Source of the DNA: Deltaproteobacteria bacterium
GTDB taxonomy: Bacteria; Bdellovibrionota; Bdellovibrionia; JABDDW01
Assembly (NCBI GenBank): GCA_013287405.1
Contig: JABDDW010000066.1
Coordinates: 1 to 8,083 of the forward strand
Reading direction: 5' to 3'
DNA length: 8,083 bases
The number at the start of each line of letters is the position of its first letter. Positions within the stretch are counted from its first letter, which is position 1. Below the pieces are notes generated by a model. It made no database searches and had not been told where the DNA came from. It worked only from the letters and a program-made list of their open reading frames with translations. Below, piece by piece: positions 1-7,203 of this stretch. Position numbers and translations under genes: made by a program.

Positions 1-168
1 GGTGATGGCCTCGATCATCGCCTTAAGTGAAAATTCGATGAAAGCGTTTGATGATCCAGCTTTGTCAGAAGTTTCCAATGCTTTATAATATTCTTTCTGA
101 CGGCGCTTAATCACAGAAGAGGGGATCTTTAACATGGCGAGACGGCTCTTGCCCAACTTTCCGAACAA
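1..168 (-). pseudogene. Fic-family protein remnant, 5'-truncated, continues past left edge
   Basis: The minus-strand frame from 168 to 1 is open and leaves the window. From the ATG at 135 it reads 45 residues, including RRQKEYYKALETSDKAG and AFIEFSLKAMIEAI. These resemble the helices after the active-site loop in Fic/DOC AMP-transferases, where a stretch like 'R..YY.AL..SDKAG.S.PFIEFML' is common. The catalytic HPFxDGNGR motif, which should lie about 20-30 residues upstream, is absent: an in-frame TAG lies at 169-171, and the NHL-repeat gene ends at 197, so there is no room for a Fic core. I read this as a 5'-deleted Fic gene whose C-terminal part, usually followed by a winged-helix domain, survives. 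It could instead be a short expressed protein starting at the ATG at 135 or a TTG at 168, but no strong ribosome binding site is visible. Family assignment is from recognised sequence pattern only. Confidence 0.65.
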
Positions 169-196
169 CTATCTTTTCCGTCTTACCGCCTGGGCG

Positions 197-1442
197 CTAA
201 TAGCCAAATGGAGTTTTGACTCCGAAAACGCCCTCATTTTGATATATCATTCCGGGGCTATTCAAATAAATTCCATTTAAAATGGACGTGACAGATCCCA
301 TATTGGACTGCCCAATGACGACATCCGCCGGTTGGTCATTCACCGTGGGAAACGAGTTCCAAATTAAAATGCGTGCGTTACCATAGTCTGAAACAAACAA
401 TCTCGTCCCATCACTGCTGACTCCGTACGGGTTACAGAGAGAAGTGGCGGAAATCCCATTGGAGTTACAAGTACCAAAGTACATATTGGGTTGGCCAAGG
501 ACCAAATCAGCGGGTTGTCCATTTTGGGTGGGGAATGAATTCCAAATGAGGACGCGGTTGTTAGAAAAATCAGCGATAACAAAATGGTTGTTAATGAAGA
601 GAAGTCCAACAGGATCACTGAGGGTTTGCGGTGTGGGACTACCTAAACCCATGTTGGCCGTATTAGCATTCATCGAGGTTTGTCCGAGAACGATATTTGC
701 CCCCACGTTGCCTGTCGGAATTGGTGAGAAAATAAGAACACGATTATTAGAACCGTCGGAGACAATCAGATTAGAGCCGACCACAAGGGAATTCTGAGGT
801 TTCTGGAATCCTATGGCCGAAGGACTCCCGGCGCCTGCGCCATTATTGGGTGTATTTCCCACTACACTTGATTGACCAATCACGAAATCGGCAGATTGAC
901 CACTAACCGTGGGTATGGAGTTCCAACCAACGACACGGTGGTTGTAAAAGTCAGTGACAAACAAATGGGTTCGGTAACTCGAAACACTTGCGGGGTAAGT
1001 AAACCCACTCAACGAATGGCCCGTATTAGAAGCGCCCATGTTGGGTTGGCAAATTACGACGTCGGCAGGTTGTTGGTTCGTAGTAGGAATCGAATTCCAG
1101 ACTAAAATGCGTCCGAAACCGGTTGAGGCACCATCGGTTACGAACAGTCTTCCGTTAATTACGGTGGCGTAAGTCGGGAAGTTAAAACTTTGCGCGCTCC
1201 TGGTGCCCGGAGCGCCTGGAGTGTTATTGGAAGTATTGGAAAATAAGTCCGGTTGACCGAGCACGACCACTGCTTGAGGTTGCCCCCCCCGAGAAGGTAT
1301 CTTGAAAAAGAAGCACTCGGTGGCTATCGATGTCGGGAACTACGAATAAGGGGTTAATCGTACCATTTACGCTGTATTTGACACATCCTGAAACCAATGG
1401 AAAAATGATGAGCGACAACCTAACACAAGTTTTTATCCCCAT
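197..1442 (-). CDS. NHL-type beta-propeller repeat lipoprotein, frame broken at a G8 run
   Basis: Two overlapping reading frames make one gene. The first, from the ATG at 1442, starts with a lipoprotein signal: hydrophobic segment and lipobox LVSGC with Cys20. It then enters a first repeat (HRVLLFQDTF). At the G8 run (1283-1290) the frame is lost and ends near 1224. The next frame carries on exactly where the repeat should continue (GQPQAVVVLGQPDLF) and runs to the TAG at 197-199. Seven G would give one protein of 414 residues. It has about six units of 50-65 residues, each with RVLIWNSFPT, then GQPADLVLGQPNM, a Ser/Asn/Gly-rich stretch and LFVSDYGNA. Such units form beta-propellers, typically for binding at the cell surface; the ligand is unknown. 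No clear ribosome binding site precedes the ATG. The break may be phase variation, a recent pseudogene mutation, or a sequencing error. A GTG at 1270 opens the downstream frame but would yield a protein without a signal. Confidence 0.8.
1283..1290 (-). repeat. G8 homopolymer within the lipoprotein gene
   Basis: Eight consecutive C on the plus strand (G on the coding strand) lie at codons 51-53 of the NHL-repeat lipoprotein gene. Seven G would read Ser-Gly-Gly-Gln-Pro and join the signal-peptide frame to the repeat frame. With eight, the frame ends after 72 codons. Such runs are prone to slipped-strand change and also to base-calling error. Confidence 0.85.
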
Positions 1443-1885
1443 GGGGAAAGTTTATCATAGTACTAACGAAGTGGCGCAACAGATTACAAATATGCCGCTT
1501 ACTTTGGATTTAAATCAGAACCCTTTACGAATGAGCTCACCACAAAAACCTTTTAAGGTTATGATCTTCCCCCGAAAAAATGGACACGGCTCTCACGATG
1601 CCGGCGCCAATTTTTCGTATTTAGCCGGAGTCGAGCTTAAGGAGCCTCAATTATTACTGCAAAAAATTAACCTGCTGAACTTTCGCCACAAGATGAAGGT
1701 AAATCCAAGCCTTCGACGGCCTTTGGGGTGACAATCTCTGACTAATGACTCTACTGATATGGACGCATTATTGCCCAAAACTCACAATATTTTAACGCTT
1801 GTATTTCTAGCCGTGGATTGGAGGTTCGCATTCACTTGCCACACAAGGACTCCGTCCCCGTATCTTTGTGCTAACGACAGAAACG
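1443..1885. other. Intergenic region between the coxD fusion gene and the lipoprotein gene
   Basis: These 443 bases have no gene I can support. The minus strand is full of stops in all frames. The plus strand has an open stretch from the ATG at 1441 to the TGA at 1729-1731 (96 codons; the frame is open further left, opposite the lipoprotein gene). Its product has no recognised domain and no candidate start has a ribosome binding site. A short T-tailed hairpin (1543-1560) could end cox transcription. A TATGAT hexamer at 1454-1459 on the minus strand could be the -10 box of the lipoprotein gene, but it has no convincing -35 partner and would leave a leader of only about five bases. Confidence 0.6.
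1543..1560 (-). terminator. Weak candidate intrinsic terminator after the cox cluster
   Basis: On the minus strand AACCT pairs with AGGTT around a four-base loop and runs into five T. The stem is short and AT-rich (two GC pairs). It lies about 325 bases past the coxD stop and before the lipoprotein gene. It is the only hairpin followed by T residues that I found in this gap, but it is too weak to be certain. Confidence 0.25.
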
Positions 1886-2986
1886 CTACCTGGCTTGGGA
1901 AAGCTCCCTTGAGTAGTTATAAATTTGTGACCATTCGTCTTTGGTGAGGTCAGCCACGCCAGCAAAAGAGCTCCCGGGAAAGTGATTAGAGACCACCGAA
2001 ATGAAGTTGCTTTGAGAATTCAACCAATCGGCCTTAATCCCTTGCCACCCCTTGGTCATGGGGTTTACACGAGGGGACTGCCCTTCGTTCAAAGCGACTT
2101 GAGCTCCGACGCCATTTAGACCGTGGCAATTTAAACATTTCTGCTCATAAATTTTAGCGCCCGGAGCCTCAGGGTGCATCAACTTCTCCCCTCTGGGAAT
2201 AGTCACTTCGTCAGGCTGCTCAATTTTTTCCATGGCCATCTCGATAGGAATTGGTTTTTCTTCTACGACCACGGCCTTCTTATCACCGGTGAGTCCAGCA
2301 GCTTTAAGGTCTTCTGGAGTGTCGGGGGGATTGTGATCATTAAAAGTGCGGACGTAGTGGGCTAGAGCGTATCGATCTTCAATAGACAAATTATTATAGG
2401 CCGCCATTCCTGTTCCAGGGGATCCCACCGTCAAAGTATGGAATATTCGAGTGGGCGAGCCGCCAAACCGCCACTGGCCGGTGTGGTAGTTTCTCGGTTT
2501 CGGATTCAAGGCTGCCGCAGCTGGTCCGTCACCATAGCCTTCAGCTCCGTGGCAACTCACGCACTGGACTTGGAAAATTTGCTTTCCCTTCACAATAAGT
2601 TCTGGCGTTGCTATACGCAGTTTATTTTGGTCGGTTTCACCCTGATTTGCAGAGGCCTCTATTTTTAGCGGTTCTACATGTTTTCTAAAAAACAAATCGC
2701 TTGAGGTGAGCAAAATAAATATAACGAGAAAAGCAAAAGCCGATGCAAATGTGACCTTATTGCCAAGGTCATCGAATTTGAGCTGCATGAAAAAGAAAAC
2801 TACAAGACAGGATTTGATAATGGCAATAATCATGGCAATGACGATGTTCATAATTCCAAAATCGAACATGGAGGTCAAGACTGTGAGACCGGTGAGTATG
2901 ATCAGTCCCACAAATACCTTAACGTAAAGTGAGACGGGCAAAATCAGGTGGTCGTGTTCGTGTTCGTGGTCGTGTTTCTCGCTCAT
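1886..2986 (-). CDS. coxD: Cytochrome c oxidase subunit IV-like protein fused to two cytochrome c domains
   Basis: Predicted 366-residue inner-membrane protein of the oxidase complex. After a His-rich N-terminus (HDHEHEHDH), three membrane helices at about 18-42, 45-67 and 80-98 match the small caa3-oxidase subunit IV. A linker leads to a first cytochrome c domain with heme site CVSCH (C142, C145, H146), the pattern GYGDGPAAAALNPKPRNY, and a likely axial Met at 194 (GTGMAAY). A Pro/Glu-rich linker, then a second domain with CLNCH (C284, C287, H288); where the axial Met is expected it reads PGSSFAG, so the sixth ligand is unclear. Subunit IV is usually about 100 residues, so this is a fusion in one unbroken frame, recalling CcoP of cbb3 oxidases in layout. 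I start at the ATG at 2986, four bases after the coxC stop, preceded by GGATGAGG; an in-frame TTG at 2998 would add four residues and overlap coxC. The hemes probably face the periplasm and pass electrons to CoxB. Confidence 0.85.
   Translation of the reverse strand: MSEKHDHEHEHDHLILPVSLYVKVFVGLIILTGLTVLTSMFDFGIMNIVIAMIIAIIKSCLVVFFFMQLKFDDLGNKVTFASAFAFLVIFILLTSSDLFFRKHVEPLKIEASANQGETDQNKLRIATPELIVKGKQIFQVQCVSCHGAEGYGDGPAAAALNPKPRNYHTGQWRFGGSPTRIFHTLTVGSPGTGMAAYNNLSIEDRYALAHYVRTFNDHNPPDTPEDLKAAGLTGDKKAVVVEEKPIPIEMAMEKIEQPDEVTIPRGEKLMHPEAPGAKIYEQKCLNCHGLNGVGAQVALNEGQSPRVNPMTKGWQGIKADWLNSQSNFISVVSNHFPGSSFAGVADLTKDEWSQIYNYSRELSQAR
2948..2974 (-). repeat. CACGAN hexamer repeat encoding a His/Asp/Glu tract
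   Basis: Tandem CACGAC/CACGAA units in the fifth to thirteenth codons of the coxD fusion gene encode HDHEHEHDH, alternating His with acidic residues. The tract lies before the first membrane helix. It could bind copper or zinc, or be a low-complexity expansion. Confidence 0.7.
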
Positions 2987-2990
2987 AGCC

Positions 2991-3659
2991 TCATCCAATT
3001 AGATAGAGTAGTGGAAATAAAAAGATCCAAATGAGATCAACTAAATGCCAATAGAGCCCGGTTAATTCGACAGGAGTAAAATATTTGGAATTAAAATCAC
3101 CTTTTCTTGTGCGAATCAAAACCCAGGTAATAATGGTCATCCCGATAAGAACGTGAATCCCGTGGAGACCTGTCATCATAAAATAAAGTGAAAAGAAGAG
3201 CCCGGGGTTCTGAGCTTTGATTCCTTCAAATTTATAAAATCCAGCCGTGAGAAGGCCTTCGTGGAATTTGTGAGAGTACTCGACATACTTTACGCAAAGA
3301 AAGGTCAGAGCGCAGAGCAAGGTTATGACGAGCATAAGGGCGGATTTTTTTCGGTCATTTCGTTGTGCAAAATTAACGGCTAGGGCCATAGTCAGACTGC
3401 TAAAGAGAAGAACAACGGTGTTGAGAGCCCCTAGGGTCTTATTGAGCTCAAGGTGAGCTTCATGAAAAGTCTCAGGATAGAGACCCCTAAAAATGGAGTA
3501 GGCACAAAAAAGCCCCCCGAATAAAAGAATTTCTGTGACCAGAAAAAGCCACATTCCAAACTTCGACGCATCAAATTCCGCAAAGGCACTTGCAAAATGA
3601 TGGGGAACTACATGGTGAGTGCCCGGTATTACGGCTTCATGGTTGTGGTCTTCAGACAT
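2991..3659 (-). CDS. coxC: Cytochrome c oxidase subunit III
   Basis: Subunit III of the aa3-type oxidase, 222 residues, an inner-membrane protein that stabilises subunit I and its proton uptake; it binds no redox metal. Five hydrophobic helices are visible (about 36-58, 78-98, 106-124, 152-183, 200-221), as in the short five-helix form rather than the seven-helix mitochondrial type. Family marks are [27 protein letters not shown] and the C-terminal [18 protein letters not shown]. The ATG at 3659 is chosen because a strong AGGAGG lies five bases upstream; a longer frame to 3731 runs only inside coxA and has no family match. The gene overlaps the coxA end by eight bases (ATGTCTGA), implying coupled translation. 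The N-terminus is His-rich (seven His in the first 21 residues). Confidence 0.95.
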   Translation of the reverse strand: MSEDHNHEAVIPGTHHVVPHHFASAFAEFDASKFGMWLFLVTEILLFGGLFCAYSIFRGLYPETFHEAHLELNKTLGALNTVVLLFSSLTMALAVNFAQRNDRKKSALMLVITLLCALTFLCVKYVEYSHKFHEGLLTAGFYKFEGIKAQNPGLFFSLYFMMTGLHGIHVLIGMTIITWVLIRTRKGDFNSKYFTPVELTGLYWHLVDLIWIFLFPLLYLIG

Positions 3660-5310
3660 GGGCGCCTCCTGAGGCAGGAAATAGATTAGGGTATTTGTGA
3701 TCGTATTCTTCACCATAGGGATAGGCATCAAAGATAATCGGTTCTTTAGTAAAATTTTCTACAGGGGGTGGAGAAGGAATGGTCCACTCAAGACCCCTTG
3801 CGCCCCATGGATTTGCGGGGGCCTTCTTACCCCGCCACAAAGATACAAGGAGATATCCAAAAGTTAAAAGTAAACCAGAGGCAAGAATCCATGACCCCAA
3901 AGTGGAGAGTTGGTGAAGGGGTTGATATCGGGGTTCGTAGTTATAATAACGTCTGGGCATCCCTAAGTAGCCCAATACAAATTGAGGTAAAAATGTGGTG
4001 TTAAAACCCATGAAAACTAAGAAAGCTCCAACTCGGGCCAGTTTTTCTGGATACATTCGCCCAAACATTTTGGGCCACCAGTAGTGAAGTCCACCCAGCA
4101 TAGCCATGACCGTTCCACCCATCATAACGTAATGAAAATGGGCTACAACAAAGTAAGTGTCATGAAGGTGAACGTCTACGGAAAGCGCAATCAAGAATAA
4201 TCCGGTCAAACCGCCAATGGAAAACATAAAAATAAAGGACATGGCGTAAAGCATTGGAGTGTCCCAACTCACATGGCCCTTATACATGGTGACCGTCCAA
4301 TTGATAATTTTAATGGCTGTAGGAACACCAATTATAATTGTCGCCACTGAGAAAAGCATACTGGCGAGATAAGATTGGCCGCTGACGAACATGTGGTGAC
4401 CCCACACAATAAAGCTAGCAAAGGCGATGGCAAGACTGGAATAGGCTACGGGTTTATACCCAAATATAGTTTTCTTGGAAAAAGCCGTGATGAGTTCAGA
4501 TATAATCCCAAATCCCGGAACAATCATGATGTAGACGGCCGGGTGAGAGTAGAACCAAAAGAAATGTTGAAATAAAACGGGGTCCCCTCCAAGTTTCGGA
4601 TCGAAAAAACCAATATGAAAAACCCGTTCCATAACAAGTAAAGCAACTGTGATCCCGATAACCGGCGTTGCCACCACTTGAATAATGGCCGTTGCATAAG
4701 TTGACCAAACAAAGAGGGGCATTTTATGGAATGTCATTCCAGGGGCACGCATTTTGTGAACGGTAGCGATGAAATTAAGTCCGGTAAATATTGAAGAAAA
4801 GCCCATGACGAAAACCCCGAGGGCCATAAGAGTGACGGCAGATCCAGTGCGAATGCTATAAGGAGTGTAGAAGGTCCACCCCGTATCAACTCCGCCAATG
4901 ACAATAGAGCAAATGGCAAGGGCCGCCCCAGCCCAAAGAACGTAGTAGCTAATCAAATTCAGTCTTGGAAAGGCCACGTCTTTTGCGCCAATCATGATTG
5001 GAAGTAAAAAATTTCCAAAGGACGCCGGGACGTTAGGAATAATAAACATAAAGACCATGATCGCGCCATGAAGAGTGAAAACGGTGTTATACAAATTGGC
5101 TTCCATAATTGTTTTGCCAGGAGTGAGATGCTCTAACCTAATGAGGATGGCAAAAAAGCCGCCGACCAAAAAGAAACCTAAAGTTGTGAAGAGGTACATT
5201 ATGCCTATTCTCTTGTGATCTAGAGTGGAAAGCCAAGACCAGAGACCTTTCTGTCCATGAAGGTAATCCGGGGAAGTAACCTCTGAAGTTGCAGGGCTTG
5301 AGTTTGACAT
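3652..5310 (-). CDS. coxA: Cytochrome c oxidase subunit I, A2-type heme-copper oxidase
   Basis: Catalytic subunit, 552 residues, about twelve membrane helices; reduces O2 to water and pumps protons across the inner membrane. Metal ligands by position: H81 (TLHGAIMVF) and H393 for low-spin heme a; H256, H305 and H306 for CuB; H391 for heme a3 ([13 protein letters not shown]). Y260 in YSHPAVY is the Tyr normally cross-linked to the CuB His. The Glu of the usual GHPEVY is Ala258, with Tyr254-Ser255 in front: this is the YS signature of A2-type oxidases, seen also in Thermus caa3. D-channel residues D111, N100 and N118 and the K-channel Lys334 (TAIKIINW) are kept. The C-terminus carries a soluble tail (about 495-552). 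The start at 5310 has AAAGGAG seven bases upstream. It lies four bases after coxB and overlaps coxC by eight. Confidence 0.97.
   Translation of the reverse strand: MSNSSPATSEVTSPDYLHGQKGLWSWLSTLDHKRIGIMYLFTTLGFFLVGGFFAILIRLEHLTPGKTIMEANLYNTVFTLHGAIMVFMFIIPNVPASFGNFLLPIMIGAKDVAFPRLNLISYYVLWAGAALAICSIVIGGVDTGWTFYTPYSIRTGSAVTLMALGVFVMGFSSIFTGLNFIATVHKMRAPGMTFHKMPLFVWSTYATAIIQVVATPVIGITVALLVMERVFHIGFFDPKLGGDPVLFQHFFWFYSHPAVYIMIVPGFGIISELITAFSKKTIFGYKPVAYSSLAIAFASFIVWGHHMFVSGQSYLASMLFSVATIIIGVPTAIKIINWTVTMYKGHVSWDTPMLYAMSFIFMFSIGGLTGLFLIALSVDVHLHDTYFVVAHFHYVMMGGTVMAMLGGLHYWWPKMFGRMYPEKLARVGAFLVFMGFNTTFLPQFVLGYLGMPRRYYNYEPRYQPLHQLSTLGSWILASGLLLTFGYLLVSLWRGKKAPANPWGARGLEWTIPSPPPVENFTKEPIIFDAYPYGEEYDHKYPNLFPASGGAHV
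3665..3670 (-). promoter_or_regulatory. Ribosome binding site of coxC inside coxA
   Basis: A full AGGAGG lies five bases before the coxC ATG at 3659. It is embedded in the last codons of coxA (Ser-Gly-Gly). It fixes the coxC start and supports coupled translation of the overlapping pair. Confidence 0.85.
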
Positions 5311-5314
5311 TCGC

Positions 5315-6289
5315 CTACTCCTTTAAACTTTTAATATAGGCCACAAGATAATTGAGTTCTTCTTCGGTCAAGAGCCCTTTATAAGTTGGCATAATGGGAT
5401 TAAAACCTTTAACGATTTGACTCGCGGGGTTGACTATTGAATTGCGGATATAATTTTCGTCAGCGTTCACGGTGGTGCCGTCAGCCAGGGTAACTTCTTT
5501 ACCAAAGAGGCCTTTGAGGCTTGGACCAACGGTGCCTGAGGTGGTCGAGACGGTACCGGTTATGGCGGTACCAGCCGAAACCGAGTGGCAGGCGACGCAG
5601 TTTCTCTGAGTAAAAAGATGCTTCCCAAGTTCAAGGGGTTTCATTTTCGCGGGATCAATACCATTGAGCCACTTGTCGAAGTCGCCGGGCTCCATAACCA
5701 CAACGTCTCCGATCATATTTGAATGGGCGGTTCCACAATACTGGGCGCAGAAAATCTGGTTATCACCGGCTTGAGGGGCTTCAAACCAAAGACTTGTGTA
5801 CATCCCCGGGACAACATCTTGTTTCAATCTAAAATTTGGAACAAAGAAGTCATGGATCACATCTTTTGAAGTCATAATAAGTTTAATAGGACGTCCCTTT
5901 GGAACATAAAGGGTGTTGGTTGTGGTAAGCCCGTTTGCGTATTGGAAGGTCCACATCCATTGCTGGCCGATGACGCTTATTTCATAGGCATCGCGGGGAG
6001 TATCATGAATTTCGTTAAACCCTATAAGTCCCCAGATAAATATAGCCACAAAGAAAACTGAAAGGACAAGACTTACGGTCCATTCAAAAACCGGATGTCC
6101 CTCAATAACCGGGATGGGATTTGTGTTCTTTCCGGCACGGTATTTCCACGCAAACCAGAGCATCGCCGCTACTGTGGGGATGAGGCTTAGGACGCTGAAC
6201 CAGTAAATAAAATTATAAAGAGTATCGGTCTTCGCCGCCATGGTCGAAGCTTGGGGAAGTGGAAAAGTCAGGGCGGTCCAGAGTAGCAT
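5315..6289 (-). CDS. coxB: Cytochrome c oxidase subunit II with fused cytochrome c domain (caa3 type)
   Basis: Electron-entry subunit, 324 residues. A short hydrophobic leader ending in PQAST is typical of such proteins. Two membrane helices follow at about 25-48 and 69-92, then a periplasmic cupredoxin domain. The CuA ligands are all present: H146 ([15 protein letters not shown]) and C181, C185, H189, M192 in [12 protein letters not shown]; the residue that gives its backbone carbonyl is Gln183 instead of the common Glu. The aromatic electron-entry motif QQWMWTFQY is at 109-117. From about 220 a cytochrome c domain is fused, with CVACH (C231, C234, H235) and likely axial Met300 (NPIMPTY). 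The electron path is heme c to CuA to heme a. Between the heme site and GPSLKGLFG is an unusually long Gly/Thr/Ser-rich loop. The ATG at 6289 has AAGGAAGGA nine bases upstream; the sco stop is 17 bases away. An internal ATG (residue 17) is less likely because it loses the leader. Confidence 0.96.
   Translation of the reverse strand: MLLWTALTFPLPQASTMAAKTDTLYNFIYWFSVLSLIPTVAAMLWFAWKYRAGKNTNPIPVIEGHPVFEWTVSLVLSVFFVAIFIWGLIGFNEIHDTPRDAYEISVIGQQWMWTFQYANGLTTTNTLYVPKGRPIKLIMTSKDVIHDFFVPNFRLKQDVVPGMYTSLWFEAPQAGDNQIFCAQYCGTAHSNMIGDVVVMEPGDFDKWLNGIDPAKMKPLELGKHLFTQRNCVACHSVSAGTAITGTVSTTSGTVGPSLKGLFGKEVTLADGTTVNADENYIRNSIVNPASQIVKGFNPIMPTYKGLLTEEELNYLVAYIKSLKE
5318..5324 (-). promoter_or_regulatory. 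Ribosome binding site of coxA at the end of coxB
   Basis: AAAGGAG forms the last coding bases of coxB (Lys-Glu) just before its TAG. It lies seven bases upstream of the coxA ATG. It supports the chosen start and tight coupling of subunits II and I. Confidence 0.8.
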
Positions 6290-6298
6290 CTTTAGTGT

Positions 6299-6307
6299 TC
6301 CTTCCTT
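6299..6307 (-). promoter_or_regulatory. Ribosome binding site of coxB
   Basis: A purine-rich AAGGAAGGA abuts the sco stop codon and lies nine bases before the coxB ATG at 6289. It supports that start over the internal ATG at residue 17. Confidence 0.7.
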
Positions 6308-7137
6308 CAGCCGTGTGAGAGAGCTCGTTCTTTACGCCACGCCAGGGTAAAAAAAGCCCCTAAACAAAATACGGTTAGAGTTCCCCCTAGAGTCATTAAC
6401 CGAGTGGCTAAGAGTACATATTTCTTTGTTGAACCATCGTAATGATAACAAAATAATAGGATTTTATCGACAATAGTTCCTATGTGGCCCCGACCTGCTT
6501 CTAAGAGGGCCACTTTCATGTCTTGAGTGGGATAAGTGATTCCGTAAAAATATCGAGAAATCCTTCCTTCACCCGTTAAGACAAAGATGGCGGAAGTATG
6601 AGCAAATTGATTTTGTTCTTTATCCCACCTATATTTAAAACCAATTTGATTTGAAACTTGAGTGATTTGTTCTTGTTCCCCCACTAAAAAATGCCATCCT
6701 AAGTTTCCGCTCGGGCGATCATAGGCTTTTAGATAGGCTTGAAGCTTTGCTTTAGCGGTATCAGGTTTTTCTCTCGGGTCAATACTAACGGCAACCACTT
6801 CAAAATCTTTTCCGGCTGTGAGATTCATGTTTTTTATGGAATCTATCGTGGCGTTAAGGACGAAAGTGCAAAGATTCGGACAGTCGTAGTAAACAAGAAA
6901 AAACAAAACGGGTTTGACTCCGTTAAAATATTTTTTGAGAGTGACTGGTTGGTTATTTTCGTCTTTGAACTTGAGGTTCAGATCAATATTAGAGCCCAGA
7001 TGCTCGTCAACTCCGATGCCTTGAAGTTCCAAGGGGACTTTTTCAGCAAAAGTGACGGAAGAGATAAGAAGACCTGTGCACACGGAGGCCGCAAGGATCA
7101 ATTTTCTACCCCAAATGTAGGCAAAAAAACGGGTCAT
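6307..7137 (-). CDS. sco: SCO1/SenC-family copper chaperone for cytochrome oxidase
   Basis: Membrane-bound thioredoxin-fold protein of 276 residues that delivers copper to, or keeps reduced, the CuA Cys pair of CoxB. The N-terminal segment at about 12-31 (LILAASVCTGLLISSVTFA) is a signal peptide or anchor. The family copper site is complete: C86 and C90 in YYDCPNLC, and H180 in FAHTS. Supporting stretches are VSIDPREKPDTA (117-128) and FKYRWDKEQNQFAHTSAIFV. Unlike the common short SCO, the chain goes on after the fold with ILLFCYHYD (226-234) and a second hydrophobic helix at about 243-266, ending in basic residues. This longer form is known in SCO-like proteins linked to caa3-type clusters. 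The ATG at 7137 is the only good start and is preceded by a modest purine stretch (AAAGATGAG). It is the first gene after the promoter at 7175-7203 and directly precedes its client coxB. Confidence 0.93.
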   Translation of the reverse strand: MTRFFAYIWGRKLILAASVCTGLLISSVTFAEKVPLELQGIGVDEHLGSNIDLNLKFKDENNQPVTLKKYFNGVKPVLFFLVYYDCPNLCTFVLNATIDSIKNMNLTAGKDFEVVAVSIDPREKPDTAKAKLQAYLKAYDRPSGNLGWHFLVGEQEQITQVSNQIGFKYRWDKEQNQFAHTSAIFVLTGEGRISRYFYGITYPTQDMKVALLEAGRGHIGTIVDKILLFCYHYDGSTKKYVLLATRLMTLGGTLTVFCLGAFFTLAWRKERALSHG

Positions 7138-7174
7138 TTCTCATCTTTCGCTTGAAGATCTTAAGTACCGAAAA

Positions 7175-7203
7175 ATATTATTCTATTAGGTTAAGGCTGT
7201 CAA
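7175..7203 (-). promoter_or_regulatory. Sigma70-type promoter for sco-coxBACD
   Basis: On the minus strand, in the 73-base gap before sco, a perfect -35 box TTGACA (7203-7198) is followed after exactly 17 bases by TAATAT (7180-7175), four of six matches to the -10 consensus. Transcription would start near 7168 and give a leader of about 30 bases before the sco ATG. It would let the structural genes be expressed apart from ctaB and the small gene upstream. No operator or repeat is visible around it. Confidence 0.65.

Noticed and set aside
444..1105. Plus-strand open frames opposite the beta-propeller gene
   Set aside because: They mirror the repetitive codons of the NHL-type gene and have no independent signals.
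1707..1723. Imperfect inverted repeat AAGCCTTCGACGGCCTT
   Set aside because: Five pairs with a bulge, no T run on either strand, no sign of an RNA gene.
1847..1857. Hairpin GGACGGAGTCC just after the coxD stop as terminator
   Set aside because: The stem is four pairs with no T run after it; it cannot be supported as an intrinsic terminator.
1759..1947. Plus-strand open frame of 62 codons
   Set aside because: It overlaps the coxD 3' end on the opposite strand and has no ribosome binding site or recognisable product.
1886..2986. Reading the diheme protein as CcoP of a cbb3 oxidase
   Set aside because: The N-terminal helices match caa3 subunit IV, and the neighbours are CuA-type coxB and A2-type coxA, not ccoN/ccoO.
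3660..3731. Longer coxC start at 3731
   Set aside because: The extra 24 residues lie inside coxA, have no family match, and the strong AGGAGG points to the ATG at 3659.
6739..7155. Plus-strand open frame of 138 codons opposite sco
   Set aside because: It lies antisense to a clear SCO gene with its copper site intact and has no domain-like pattern; it is a shadow frame.
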